NCBI GenBank assembly: GCA_900542035.1 | Contig: UQMJ01000005.1 | Location: 1-64,000, forward strand | Direction of reading: 5' to 3' | Origin: an uncultured Clostridium sp. | Lineage (GTDB): Bacteria > Bacillota > Clostridia > Lachnospirales > Lachnospiraceae | DNA: 64,000 bases | Shown: piece after piece, positions 34,980 to 44,078 of the stretch | How the letters are laid out: each line of letters opens with the position of its first letter | How positions within the stretch are numbered: position 1 is the stretch's first letter | Translations under genes and position numbers: made by a program | Notes under the pieces: generated by a model | What the model saw: only the letters and a program-made list of their open reading frames with translations | Told to the model about the DNA's origin: nothing | Database searches by the model: none

Positions 34980-36404
34980 ATGGATAAAAAAATGGATGGG
35001 AAGCATATAAACAGGCCGAACATTGTATTTATTCTGACAGATGATCAGGGATATTGGTCACTTGGGTGCTATGGAAATAAAGAAATACATACACCAAATC
35101 TGGATCGATTGGCAGAACGGGGAATCCGGTTTGATAATTTTTTCTGTGTTTCTCCAGTATGTTCTCCGGCCAGAGCGTCTCTGATGACAGGAAGAATTCC
35201 ATCCCAGCATGGTGTCCATGATTATTTGTGCGGCGGCAACGGAGGTTCTACACAGACAGCAATTGAATATCTGAAAGGACAGACTGGATATACTGATATT
35301 TTAGCAGAGAATGGTTATGTATGCGGACTTAGCGGAAAATGGCATCTGGGTGATGGTATGCATCCGCAAAAAGGTTTTCATTTCTGGTATACACACCAGA
35401 AAGGCGGCGGTCCTTATTACAATGCTCCGATGATCCGGGACGGTAAATATGTAGAAGAAAAAGAATATATTACAGATGTAATTACAGATGAAGCCTTAAA
35501 GTTTATTGACAATGAAAAACATAAAGACCATCCATTCTATTTAAGCGTTCATTATACAGCTCCGCATTCTCCATGGATTGATTGCCATCCAAAAGAGTAT
35601 ACCGATCTTTACGAAACCTGTGAATTTAAGAGCTGCCCACAGGGGGAACCGCATCCTTGGGCAAAGCTGGGAGTAATCTCTGGATATGACAGACCAAGAG
35701 AGAGTTTGATTGGCTATTTTGCAGCAGTTACAGCGATGGATGCAAATGTTGGAAGAATTTTAGATAAGCTGGAACAAGAAGGACTTACCGAAGATACGCT
35801 GATTATTTTTTCTAGTGATAATGGATTTAACTGCGGACATCATGGAATTTGGGGAAAAGGAAATGGAACCTTCCCATTAAATCTTTATGATTCTTCTGTA
35901 AAAGTTCCGTTTATTATCAGCCATAAGGGTCATTTGGCAGAAGGAACTGTATGTGAGGATATGTGCAGCGGTTATGACTTTATGCCAACACTTCTGGATT
36001 ATCTGGGACTGGAAAATCCAGAGGCAGAGGGACTTCCGGGAAAAAGCTTTTTAAAATCTCTGCGGGGAGAAAAACAAGAAGACGATGGAACCGTAGTTGT
36101 ATTTGATGAGTACGGACCGGCCAGGATGATTCGCAGCAAAGAATATAAATATATTCATAGATGTCCGTTTGGACCAGATGAGTTTTATGATTTAAAACAG
36201 GATCCAAACGAGGAGAAAAATCTGATTGAAAATGAAGAATATCAGGAATTGGTTCAGGCAATGAAACGTCGTATGGACAAGTGGTTTCTGCAATATGCAA
36301 ATCCGGAAATTGATGGAAGCAGAGAACCTGTATTAGGCGGAGGACAGAAAGATTTGGCAGGAATGTGGGGACCTGGTCTCCATGTTTATAACGAGAATAA
36401 GTAA
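34980..36404 (+). CDS. Cys-type sulfatase inside the ABC importer operon
   Basis: A 474-residue sulfatase of the alkaline phosphatase superfamily. The N-terminal metal ligands are in FILTDDQG. The active-site motif CSPARASLMTGR places Cys61 for conversion to formylglycine, and GKWHLG, SSDNG and HHGIWGKG complete the catalytic site. No signal peptide is seen, so the enzyme is probably cytoplasmic and acts on imported sulfated sugars. That fits its place between the binding protein and the permeases. The maturing radical SAM enzyme is encoded at 44164. Overlap with the permease frame is avoided by using the later TTG start of that gene. Confidence 0.92.
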   Translation: MDKKMDGKHINRPNIVFILTDDQGYWSLGCYGNKEIHTPNLDRLAERGIRFDNFFCVSPVCSPARASLMTGRIPSQHGVHDYLCGGNGGSTQTAIEYLKGQTGYTDILAENGYVCGLSGKWHLGDGMHPQKGFHFWYTHQKGGGPYYNAPMIRDGKYVEEKEYITDVITDEALKFIDNEKHKDHPFYLSVHYTAPHSPWIDCHPKEYTDLYETCEFKSCPQGEPHPWAKLGVISGYDRPRESLIGYFAAVTAMDANVGRILDKLEQEGLTEDTLIIFSSDNGFNCGHHGIWGKGNGTFPLNLYDSSVKVPFIISHKGHLAEGTVCEDMCSGYDFMPTLLDYLGLENPEAEGLPGKSFLKSLRGEKQEDDGTVVVFDEYGPARMIRSKEYKYIHRCPFGPDEFYDLKQDPNEEKNLIENEEYQELVQAMKRRMDKWFLQYANPEIDGSREPVLGGGQKDLAGMWGPGLHVYNENK

Positions 36405-36435
36405 TGGGGAACCAGGTGGGAGAGGAGGAAACGTT

Positions 36436-37356
36436 TTGAATACAGAGGTTAAACGTTTTAAGCTAAAAAGGCATACAGCAGATAAGCTGTTTTCACTGAT
36501 GTTATTGCTTCCTGCAATCATCACAACGACCATGTTTATTTTAGTTCCGGTAGTAGACTCTATTTATCGAAGCTTTTTTGACTATCGGGTACGCAATATT
36601 ATTTCTGGAGAACCAGGAGTATGGAATAATTTTGCCAACTATATTAAATTATTTTCGAATGGAAAATTAGTACCTTCCATGATTAACACACTGGTTTTTG
36701 TATTTGGTGTTGTAATTGCTCAGTTTATACTGGGAATGGCTCTGGCATTGATATTAAATACCAATATGAAAGCTTCCCGTTTTATAAGAAGTATTATGAT
36801 GGTTCCATGGGTAGTTCCGACCATTATTTCCGGTCTGGTATGGCTGTGGATGTTCCAGCCTCAGTATGGCCTTGTAAAGTATATTGTTGGAGTGCTGACT
36901 GGAGGAAAAGTTACCGATTTTGCAATTTTAAATAATCCTGCAACTGCAATGTTTGGTGTTTCTGTTGCAGCATTGTGGAAGCAGATTCCATTAGCAACCC
37001 TGCTTCTTCTTGCAGGACTGGCTAATGTTCCGGATGATATGCTGGAAGCAGCAAAAATTGACGGAGCAAATTCTGTACAGAGATTTTTCCGGATTACCAT
37101 GCCTTATATGAAGAGTGTTATTAAAGTAACAGTATCCATGTCTATTATTGAAAACTTTAAACAGTTCCCATTATTCTGGACAATGACCGGAGGCGGACCA
37201 AATAACTCTACAACAACAATGGCAATTCTCAGCTACAGAGAGGCGTTCGTTTCTAATAACTTTGGTTCTGGTGCTGCAGTAACAACGGTATGGATGCTGA
37301 TGATGATTGTTGTGGTATTCTTTTACAACCGCATCTTTAAAGAGTCAGACGTATAG
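36436..37356 (+). CDS. ABC sugar importer permease (MalF/UgpA-like)
   Basis: A permease of about 306 residues with six helices. The cytoplasmic EAA loop is visible as MLEAAKIDGANSVQRFFRIT, the site that contacts the ATPase. The best start is TTG at 36436, seven bases after AGGAGG; the in-frame ATG upstream would overlap the sulfatase gene. It pairs with the next permease. No ATP-binding subunit is encoded in the cluster; importers of this type commonly share an MsmK-like ATPase encoded elsewhere. Confidence 0.9.
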   Translation: MNTEVKRFKLKRHTADKLFSLMLLLPAIITTTMFILVPVVDSIYRSFFDYRVRNIISGEPGVWNNFANYIKLFSNGKLVPSMINTLVFVFGVVIAQFILGMALALILNTNMKASRFIRSIMMVPWVVPTIISGLVWLWMFQPQYGLVKYIVGVLTGGKVTDFAILNNPATAMFGVSVAALWKQIPLATLLLLAGLANVPDDMLEAAKIDGANSVQRFFRITMPYMKSVIKVTVSMSIIENFKQFPLFWTMTGGGPNNSTTTMAILSYREAFVSNNFGSGAAVTTVWMLMMIVVVFFYNRIFKESDV

Positions 37357-37373
37357 GAAGGGGGAGAGGAAAG

Positions 37374-38213
37374 ATGAAACGAAATCGGTTAATTGGAAAT
37401 ATTGTAAAATATGTGGTTTTGGCACTGATTCTTCTGTTCCTGTTGTTCCCATTGCTGTGGGTATTGCTGACATCTTTTAAAACAAACATGGAGGCATATA
37501 AATTTCCTCCAACTTTAATTCCAGAAAGTCCGACGGTTCAGAGTTACATTGACTTATTTACAAAAAATAATGAGTTCTTTATCTACTATAAGAATAACTT
37601 TTTAGTTGCTGGCGGAGCCGCTTTGATGACAACATTAATTGCAATCATGTCCGGTTACGCGCTTTCCAGATTCCATTTTAAATGGAATGGATGGATAGTA
37701 GCAGCATTTACATCTGCACAGATGTTTCCGATTATCAGCCGTTTGATTTCTCTGTATAAGATTATGGGTGATGTCCATTTGATTAATACCCGTATCGGTT
37801 TGGTATTTGCAGTAGGTGCGTCGATGCTTCCGTTTACGATTATGTTGATGTCCAGTTTTTATGATGGAATTCCAGTGGAATTGGAAGAAGCTGCCCAGAT
37901 TGATGGTGCAGGCCGTTTCCAGATATTATTCAGAGTAGTTGCTCCATTAATTAAGCCAGGTATGCTGGCAGTAGGAATTTATGCATTCCTGCTTTCATGG
38001 GACGATTATCTTCACTGTTCCACTTTGATTCAGACAGACTCTTTGAGAACATTATCCGCAGGTGTAGCACTCCGGTACTTAGGAGAATTATCCTATGACT
38101 GGTCTTTAATTAATACAATTTCTATCGTAGGAACTCTCCCAATGGTCCTTTTATTCTTCTTCTTCCAGAAATACATGGTAAAAGGCCTGGTAGCAGGAGC
38201 AGTAAAGGGGTAA
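37374..38213 (+). CDS. ABC sugar importer permease (MalG/UgpE-like)
   Basis: A 279-residue permease with six helices. The start has the typical LFPLLWVLLTSFKTNMEAY segment, and the EAA loop reads VELEEAAQIDGAGRFQILFR. It lies 17 bases after the first permease with GGGGGAGAGG before the ATG. Together they form the membrane channel for the sugar delivered by the binding protein at 33518. The aldolase gene follows 25 bases later. Confidence 0.92.
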   Translation: MKRNRLIGNIVKYVVLALILLFLLFPLLWVLLTSFKTNMEAYKFPPTLIPESPTVQSYIDLFTKNNEFFIYYKNNFLVAGGAALMTTLIAIMSGYALSRFHFKWNGWIVAAFTSAQMFPIISRLISLYKIMGDVHLINTRIGLVFAVGASMLPFTIMLMSSFYDGIPVELEEAAQIDGAGRFQILFRVVAPLIKPGMLAVGIYAFLLSWDDYLHCSTLIQTDSLRTLSAGVALRYLGELSYDWSLINTISIVGTLPMVLLFFFFQKYMVKGLVAGAVKG

Positions 38214-38238
38214 GGGTAGAAAAAACAGGAGGAAAGAT

Positions 38239-39093
38239 ATGTTAACGACAAGTAAAGAAATGCTGTTAGACGCAGCGAAAAATGGTTATGCAGTTCCGGC
38301 AATTAACACGCAGGGTGGAAATTATGATATTATCTGGGCGATCTGCAAAGCAGCAGAGGATCTGCATTCCCCGATTATTCTTGCTCACTATGTAAGCACA
38401 GGCGCATATTCTGGCCATGACTGGTTTGTAAATGTGTGCAAATGGTGTGCGGATAAGGTGTCTGTTCCGGTGGCAATTCATCTGGATCATGGCGATGGAT
38501 TTGACATCTGCATGGAAGCGTTAAAACTGGGATTTACCTCTCTTATGATTGATGGTTCTACAAAGCCAATCGAAGAGAATGCCGCTATGACCAATAAGGT
38601 ACTGGAAGTGGCAAAGTGCTTTGGCGTTCCGGTAGAAGCAGAGATTGGAGAGCTTCTCCGTCTGGACAATATGGGTACGGTTATGGAGAACAAAAATATT
38701 GTAGATCCAGAAGAAGTACGCCGTTTCTTAGAATTATGTACACCGGATTCTTTAGCAATTGGAATCGGCAATGCCCATGGATATTATAAGGGGGAGCCGG
38801 ATATTCATCTGGAAGTTATGGAGGCAGTCCGGAAGTTTACGGACATTCCATTGGTTCTTCATGGCTGCACCGGTATGAAGGAAGAAATTATTAAAGAAGC
38901 GATTCAGCTGGGAGTAGCAAAGATTAACTTTGGTACCGAAATTCGTTATAAATATGTGGAGCATTATGAAGAAGGCTTAAAGACGCTGAACCATCAGGGA
39001 CACTCATGGAAACTGTCCCAGTATGCAAATGAAAAGCTTCAGGAAGACGTAAGAAAAATCATTCGTCTTGCAGGATCAGAAGGAAGAGTTTAA
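38239..39093 (+). CDS. Class II ketose-bisphosphate aldolase (GatY/KbaY-like)
   Basis: A 284-residue zinc-dependent aldolase. The Zn-site pattern is AIHLDHGDGFD, followed by the catalytic region SLMIDGS, the GIGNAHG histidine, and the phosphate-binding part VLHGCTGMKEE and VAKINFGTEIR. The length equals tagatose- or fructose-bisphosphate aldolases. With the AgaS-like gene directly downstream, the pair matches N-acetylgalactosamine/galactosamine catabolism, where tagatose-1,6-bisphosphate is cleaved. The tagatose-6-phosphate kinase is not in this window. Exact substrate remains inferred. Confidence 0.88.
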   Translation: MLTTSKEMLLDAAKNGYAVPAINTQGGNYDIIWAICKAAEDLHSPIILAHYVSTGAYSGHDWFVNVCKWCADKVSVPVAIHLDHGDGFDICMEALKLGFTSLMIDGSTKPIEENAAMTNKVLEVAKCFGVPVEAEIGELLRLDNMGTVMENKNIVDPEEVRRFLELCTPDSLAIGIGNAHGYYKGEPDIHLEVMEAVRKFTDIPLVLHGCTGMKEEIIKEAIQLGVAKINFGTEIRYKYVEHYEEGLKTLNHQGHSWKLSQYANEKLQEDVRKIIRLAGSEGRV

Positions 39094-39116
39094 GAAGGAA
39101 ACCAGGAGGAATAACG

Positions 39117-40166
39117 ATGAAAAACAGTGAACTTACTTACAAAGAAATTTATGGCCAGCCTGCTTCATTTCAGGCAATTAACGATACTTTAGAGGATATT
39201 TATAAAGTTCTGGATGAAGTTTTTGCAGAGGAGTATGATGAATTAATCTTTACAGGCTGCGGTACGTCCCTGTATCTGGCACAGGCTGCTGCCCACGCAT
39301 TTGGAACCTGTACCAAGATTCCTGCAAAGGGAATGTGCTGTTCAGAATTATATTATTTCCCAGAGACTTATGTCGGCAATGGAAAGAAGGTTCTGGTGCT
39401 TCCAATTACCAGAAAGAGCTATACCACAGAAGTCCGTATGGCAATTGACAAGGTAAGAACCTTTGAAGGCGTAAAGACTCTGGCGATTACCTGCGATCCA
39501 GACAGCGCAAAGTACAATGATTACATGATTCTTTCCCCAGAAACTGCAGAAGACAGCGTTATTATGACCCGTTCTTTTACCAGTATGATTTATCTGTCCG
39601 CAATTTTAGCATTCTATGCAGGCGGAAAGAAAGAGAAGATTGAGGAAATGAAGAACTATGCTTCCCAGTCTGAAGAATTTTTAAAGGCAACCGACGAGCT
39701 GGCAAAGAAACTGGTTGCAGAACATCCGGAATTAAACCTGTTTATTACATTAGGCCAGGGAATTTATTACGGCATTGCAAATGAGTGCATGAACAAGATG
39801 AAAGAAATGAGCTTAAGCAATTCCGAAGCATATTATACATTAGAGTACCGCCATGGACCAATGAGTCTGGTAGACGACAAGACCCTGATTATCCTTCTGG
39901 GACATGAGGATACCGTAGACGGAGACGCAAAGCTGCTGACACAGATGAAGGAATATGGCGCAGTAACGCTGGCAATTGGAAATACCGCTTCTAAGGACTT
40001 TAAGGACGCGGATTACACTCTGGACATGGGATATGGATATGACAGCCTTCAGAATGCTGCAATGATCGGATTTATTGGTCAGATGATGGGGTATTATCTG
40101 GCAGAATTAAAGGGATTAAATGCAGATACCCCAAGACACTTATCCCAGGCAATTGTTATTAAATAA
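39117..40166 (+). CDS. SIS-domain sugar-phosphate isomerase/deaminase (AgaS-like)
   Basis: A 349-residue protein with two SIS domains, of the AgaS/FrlB/GlmS-isomerase type. The first SIS has FTGCGTSLYLAQ, and the second has TLGQGIYYGIANE and ends with the conserved SNSEAYYTLEYRHGP motif. AgaS converts galactosamine-6-phosphate to tagatose-6-phosphate with loss of ammonia; FrlB-like relatives deglycate fructosamine phosphates. The neighbour aldolase favours the AgaS role. AGGAGG precedes the ATG. A hairpin after the gene marks the end of the operon. Confidence 0.85.
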   Translation: MKNSELTYKEIYGQPASFQAINDTLEDIYKVLDEVFAEEYDELIFTGCGTSLYLAQAAAHAFGTCTKIPAKGMCCSELYYFPETYVGNGKKVLVLPITRKSYTTEVRMAIDKVRTFEGVKTLAITCDPDSAKYNDYMILSPETAEDSVIMTRSFTSMIYLSAILAFYAGGKKEKIEEMKNYASQSEEFLKATDELAKKLVAEHPELNLFITLGQGIYYGIANECMNKMKEMSLSNSEAYYTLEYRHGPMSLVDDKTLIILLGHEDTVDGDAKLLTQMKEYGAVTLAIGNTASKDFKDADYTLDMGYGYDSLQNAAMIGFIGQMMGYYLAELKGLNADTPRHLSQAIVIK

Positions 40167-40190
40167 CAAATAAAAATGATTGAAACCAGA

Positions 40191-40228
40191 CAGGCAGGAA
40201 ACTGATCGTAAGATGGGCTTCCTGCCTG
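40191..40228. terminator. Hairpin between convergent agaS-like and glgD genes
   Basis: CAGGCAGGAA (40191-40200) and TTCCTGCCTG (40219-40228) form a perfect ten-base stem. It sits between two convergent genes and may serve both, although T-runs are weak on either side. Confidence 0.65.
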
Positions 40229-40252
40229 AATGTTTATAGGTTCATAAAAGAT

Positions 40253-41395
40253 TTAGATTACCTGATACTTGAATACGTAGAATGGGTACGTATCGGAGCC
40301 TTTTACATCCTTGCCGGCGGAAATGGTAACATTTTTGTCGGTAATCAGGTATTCCACATGGGCTCCCTCTCCAATAACCGTATCCTGCATCAGGACACAG
40401 TTCTTTACCACTGCGCCTTTTGCAATTTTGACGCCGCGGAACAGAATGCTGTTTTCGACTTCGCCCTCGATGACGCATCCGTCTGCAGCCATGATATTTT
40501 TAGCTTTTGCGCCTTCAATATAGCGGGTCGGGTTGTCATCGCGGATTTTGGTGTAAATGGGATTCGGGCTGAACAGGGCGTCCAGATTTTCATCTTTCAA
40601 AAGCTTCATATTTTCGTCAAAATATGCTTTCATATCGCAGATACGGGCGGTATATCCCTTAAATTCAAAGGCCTGGACATTTAATGTCTGAATCTGCGGA
40701 GTCAGAATGTCGCGTTCATAGTAAACATAGCCGTGGACATAGGCATTGCGGATCTGCTCGATTAACAGAGTACGCTCGATGATATAGATGTTCATGGAGT
40801 AATTCTGGATACCGTCTGCTTTTTCGTTGATGTTTAGTTCGGTTACCCGTCCGTCTTTAATATCTAAGGTATAGTACAAATCCTGATGGATATTTTTGCT
40901 GTCTATCACGCTTCTTGGCAGTTCTTCCGCTTTATAGGCAACGGTTACGTCTGCACCGCTGGCAATATGAGCGTCAATCATGGACTTGAAATCAAAATTG
41001 ACGGCAATATTCGCGTCGGACATTACAACGTATTTTTCCTTCTGATCCATTAAGAAATCCAGAATACTTGCCAGAGCTTCTACCCGTCCGTTAAATACCT
41101 TAACCGTTTTTTCTGCAAAAGGAGGAACAATGTTTAAACCGCCGTTTTTGCGGACCAGATCCCACTCGCGGCCAGATCCTAAGTGATCCATGAGAGAGCG
41201 GTAGTTTTTGCGGACAATGATGGAGATGTTGTCAATGCCGCAGTTGACCATACTGGATAAAATAAAATCTACCATACGGTAACGTCCGGCAAACGGAATA
41301 GACGCCATCAGACGTTCGCTTACCAGTTCCGGTACCAGACTGTCATAACTATTTGGGAAAATAATGCCAAGAGCATTTGCATTGGAGTTTACCAT
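40253..41395 (-). CDS. glgD: Glucose-1-phosphate adenylyltransferase, GlgD-type subunit
   Basis: A 380-residue nucleotidyltransferase-like protein with C-terminal beta-helix repeats. It lacks the GGxGxRL pyrophosphorylase loop (here it begins NSNANALGIIFPNSYDS), the known feature of the GlgD regulatory subunit found in Firmicutes beside GlgC. GlgD tunes ADP-glucose synthesis for glycogen. Its ATG overlaps the last codons of glgC (ATGGTAA shared), so translation is coupled. Confidence 0.93.
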   Translation of the reverse strand: MVNSNANALGIIFPNSYDSLVPELVSERLMASIPFAGRYRMVDFILSSMVNCGIDNISIIVRKNYRSLMDHLGSGREWDLVRKNGGLNIVPPFAEKTVKVFNGRVEALASILDFLMDQKEKYVVMSDANIAVNFDFKSMIDAHIASGADVTVAYKAEELPRSVIDSKNIHQDLYYTLDIKDGRVTELNINEKADGIQNYSMNIYIIERTLLIEQIRNAYVHGYVYYERDILTPQIQTLNVQAFEFKGYTARICDMKAYFDENMKLLKDENLDALFSPNPIYTKIRDDNPTRYIEGAKAKNIMAADGCVIEGEVENSILFRGVKIAKGAVVKNCVLMQDTVIGEGAHVEYLITDKNVTISAGKDVKGSDTYPFYVFKYQVI

Positions 41396-42597
41396 TGTTC
41401 TTCACCACCTTTTACATTTTCATTTACCATTGCATTCGGGCCAATCTTTGCACCATCTCCGATGTATACGCCTGCGCCTACAGTTGCTACGCCGCTTTCT
41501 TCTCCAGAAGGCATTGCGCCGACTACAGCATTTTCTCCAATTACGACATTTTCCGCAATGATACAGTGCTGTACCACAGCACCGGCCTTGATGACGGTTC
41601 CGCCCATAACAACGGCATCTTCGACTACGGCGCCGGCTTCTACCTTAACGCCTGCAAACAGGATGGAGTGCTTTACATTGCCTGCAATCCGGCATCCGTC
41701 GGTAATCATGGAATTTTCTACGACGGCATCTCCCGTAATCCGGTGTCCGGTCATACCGCTGTTCCGGCTGTAAATTTTCCAGTTTTCATCAAATAAGTTA
41801 ATGCCGCTGTTTTCCGGATCCAGAACTTCCATATTGGCTTCCCAGAGAGAGGGAATGGTTCCAACGTCTTTCCAGTATCCGTCAAAGTGGTATGCGTACA
41901 TATTGCGTCCGTCTTTCAGCAAGTTGGGGATGATGTTGTTTCCAAAGTCATTTTCAGAATTGAGATCTGCTTCGTCTTCGATTAAGTACTTTTTGAGAAT
42001 ATCCCAGTTAAAGATATAGATACCCATAGAAGCAAGATTGGATTTTGGATTTTTCGGCTTTTCTTGGAATTCCGTAATCTTATCATTTTCGTCTGCAACC
42101 ATCAGTCCGAAACGGGATGCCTCATCCCAGGGAACTTCCATGACAGCTACGGAAAACTCGGCATTTTTTTCTTTGTGGAATCTTAAGAAATCGCTGTAAT
42201 CCTGTTTACAGATCTGGTCTCCAGAAAGGATGATAACGTACTGGGGATTGTACCGTTCAATGAATGGAATATTCTGATAAATAGCGTTGGCAGTCCCTTT
42301 GTACCAGTTAGAGCCAGAGGCCTGCTGATAAGGTGGGAGCACATGGACGCCGCCGTGAAGGCGATCCAGATCCCAGGGCTGTCCGTTGCCAATGTATTCG
42401 TTAAGAACAAGGGGCTGATACTGGGTAAGGATCCCAACGGTATCGATACCGGAATTTACGCAGTTTGACAGCGGGAAATCAATGATACGATATTTCCCCC
42501 CGAAAGGAACTGCAGGTTTTGCCAGCTTCTGGGTCAGCGCATAAAGACGGGAACCCTGGCCGCCGGCAAGAAGCATTGCAATCATTTCTTTTGCCAT
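41389..42597 (-). CDS. glgC: Glucose-1-phosphate adenylyltransferase, catalytic subunit
   Basis: About 402 residues after choosing the ATG at 42597, seven bases behind GGGAGG; an in-frame ATG 18 codons upstream lacks a ribosome site. The pyrophosphorylase motif MLLAGGQGSRLYALT is intact, as are the DFPLSNC, YVIILSGDQI and SMGIYIFN segments. C-terminal hexapeptide repeats form the beta-helix. It makes ADP-glucose from glucose-1-phosphate and ATP, the committed step of glycogen synthesis. glgA, glgB and glgP are not in this window. Confidence 0.95.
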   Translation of the reverse strand: MAKEMIAMLLAGGQGSRLYALTQKLAKPAVPFGGKYRIIDFPLSNCVNSGIDTVGILTQYQPLVLNEYIGNGQPWDLDRLHGGVHVLPPYQQASGSNWYKGTANAIYQNIPFIERYNPQYVIILSGDQICKQDYSDFLRFHKEKNAEFSVAVMEVPWDEASRFGLMVADENDKITEFQEKPKNPKSNLASMGIYIFNWDILKKYLIEDEADLNSENDFGNNIIPNLLKDGRNMYAYHFDGYWKDVGTIPSLWEANMEVLDPENSGINLFDENWKIYSRNSGMTGHRITGDAVVENSMITDGCRIAGNVKHSILFAGVKVEAGAVVEDAVVMGGTVIKAGAVVQHCIIAENVVIGENAVVGAMPSGEESGVATVGAGVYIGDGAKIGPNAMVNENVKGGEEQW

Positions 42598-42759
42598 TTC
42601 ATTTCCTCCCTGATATGTATAAATACTAGCATCAGTATAGTTTGATACCAATATATAAATTGTACCACAAAAAAAGAAAATAAGGTAGGGAATTTGTGTA
42701 AAAACACGGAAAAAACATTGTGAAAAATGAGAGAATGGTAGGTAATCACCAGTTAGAAT

Positions 42760-43176
42760 TTATGCCATTCCAATTAACAGACTTTTCAATTCTCTGCGAA
42801 TCATAAGTTTTAAATATTCTTCTGTAATGGTCATGGCTCGGGCTTCAGTTGCAGTCTGCTCTGCTTTGATGTTTTTGTAGAGACTCATAAGGGATGCGGA
42901 AGAGTTGCAGTTAATAAAACCAATATATTTGTTTACTTCATCGACGTTTCCGTTCTTTCCGCGCACTGATTCCAGGGCGCTGCGGATAGCCCGTTCAACG
43001 CGGGATTCAGTGGTATTATTCATTTTTCCAACAGTGTGATACAAAGCGGTCCACTTCGGATCTTTCCAATCGTCCTGATCTAACAGCATGATAGCGTCAA
43101 CAATATAGCGAAATCCTTTTACGGATCCAGGAATCCCCATCTTTAGTAATGTCATTTCGATTTCGTTTTGATTCAT
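42760..43176 (-). CDS. Stand-alone Spo0A C-terminal-type DNA-binding protein
   Basis: About 138 residues from the ATG at 43176, which follows AGAGGAAAC. The sequence follows the effector domain of the sporulation regulator Spo0A: LLKMGIPGSVKGFRYIVDAI, then NTTESRVERAIRSALESVRG, the recognition helix region, and VNKYIGFINCNSSASLMSL. The receiver domain with its phosphorylated Asp is absent, so activity cannot depend on the usual phosphorelay. A charged tail of about 35 residues follows. It is divergent from the XRE/S24-type gene and may bind Spo0A-box-like DNA. Its targets are unknown. Confidence 0.8.
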   Translation of the reverse strand: MNQNEIEMTLLKMGIPGSVKGFRYIVDAIMLLDQDDWKDPKWTALYHTVGKMNNTTESRVERAIRSALESVRGKNGNVDEVNKYIGFINCNSSASLMSLYKNIKAEQTATEARAMTITEEYLKLMIRRELKSLLIGMA

Positions 43177-43257
43177 TGTGTTTCCTCTTTTCCTTTTTAT
43201 TACCAAGATAATTTAACGTATTTCTATTATATAGTCAATCCAAACTATGTTTTTTTG

Positions 43258-43315
43258 TTGAAAATACAGTTTTTCTGTGATATAATCGGAAATCCGTGCA
43301 AAAAAATACAGTTTT
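43258..43315 (+). promoter_or_regulatory. Promoter of the XRE/S24 gene with two direct repeats
   Basis: TTGAAA (43258-43263), 17 bases, TATAAT (43281-43286). A 13-base sequence AAAATACAGTTTT occurs exactly twice, at 43261-43273 between the boxes and at 43303-43315 after the start. Paired copies straddling the -10 box suggest an operator, probably for the gene's own product. Confidence 0.7.
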
Positions 43316-43326
43316 AGGGAGTAAAA

Positions 43327-44052
43327 ATGGGATTTAGTGAACGATTAAGAGAACTTAGAAAGGGAAAACAGTATTCTCAAAGCGAACTGGCCAGCCTGGT
43401 CAGCGTATCCGTGAATGCGATTGCAAATTATGAAAACGGGTTAAATTATCCGAAATTTCCAGTCATGATTGACCTGATGGACGCCCTGGACTGCGATGCG
43501 AACTATTTTTATCAGGATTATATTGCTCTTGATCATACAAAAGAAATGTCGGAAGAAGAAAATCAGATTATTGAAAAATTCCGCAAATTAAACAAGCATG
43601 GAAAACACGCGGTAAAAGTGATCCTGGATGCAGAGTACCAATGTGCGGCAGAATGGCTGAACAGCGGAAATTTAAAAGACATTATGATGTATACGCCGGT
43701 AATGAAGTCAAAAGGATATGTGCTTGCGTCCAAGCCAAAACATATTAAAATAGTTCCGACATCTGTAAATGAACAGGCAGAGTTTTGTGTGAAGATGGTT
43801 TCCAATATGGCAAAACCGATGTTCCGTCTGGGAGACGTTCTTTTATTCCGAAAAGAACCCGTTCCTCACAATGAGATTGGCCTGTTTCAGGTAAATGGAA
43901 AAATTCACATTAAAAAGCTGTTTCATGTAGAAAATGAGATCATGCTGATGCCGTTTAATACGTCCATGGAGCCGGTTGCAGTCAGCGATTCTGATAAATA
44001 TGAAGTATTAGGAAAATTTATCGGAAAACTGGAGCGGAATTATATTGAATAA
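43327..44052 (+). CDS. XRE-family regulator with degenerate S24 peptidase domain
   Basis: A 241-residue LexA/CI-type protein. The N-terminal XRE helix-turn-helix (about 1-65) contains GKQYSQSELASLVSVSVNAI and NYENGLNYPKF. After a linker comes an S24-like domain (about 130-238). In active members a Ser sits in a DSMEP-type motif; here it reads SNMAKPMFRLGDVLL, so the serine is missing. A lysine-containing segment KIHIKKLF remains. Self-cleavage is therefore unlikely, and the domain may only dimerise or sense a partner. It is divergent from the Spo0A-like gene and preceded by its own repeated operator candidate. Confidence 0.82.
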   Translation: MGFSERLRELRKGKQYSQSELASLVSVSVNAIANYENGLNYPKFPVMIDLMDALDCDANYFYQDYIALDHTKEMSEEENQIIEKFRKLNKHGKHAVKVILDAEYQCAAEWLNSGNLKDIMMYTPVMKSKGYVLASKPKHIKIVPTSVNEQAEFCVKMVSNMAKPMFRLGDVLLFRKEPVPHNEIGLFQVNGKIHIKKLFHVENEIMLMPFNTSMEPVAVSDSDKYEVLGKFIGKLERNYIE

Positions 44053-44078
44053 CCGGCCGGAAAGTAGGAGAGCGATTC

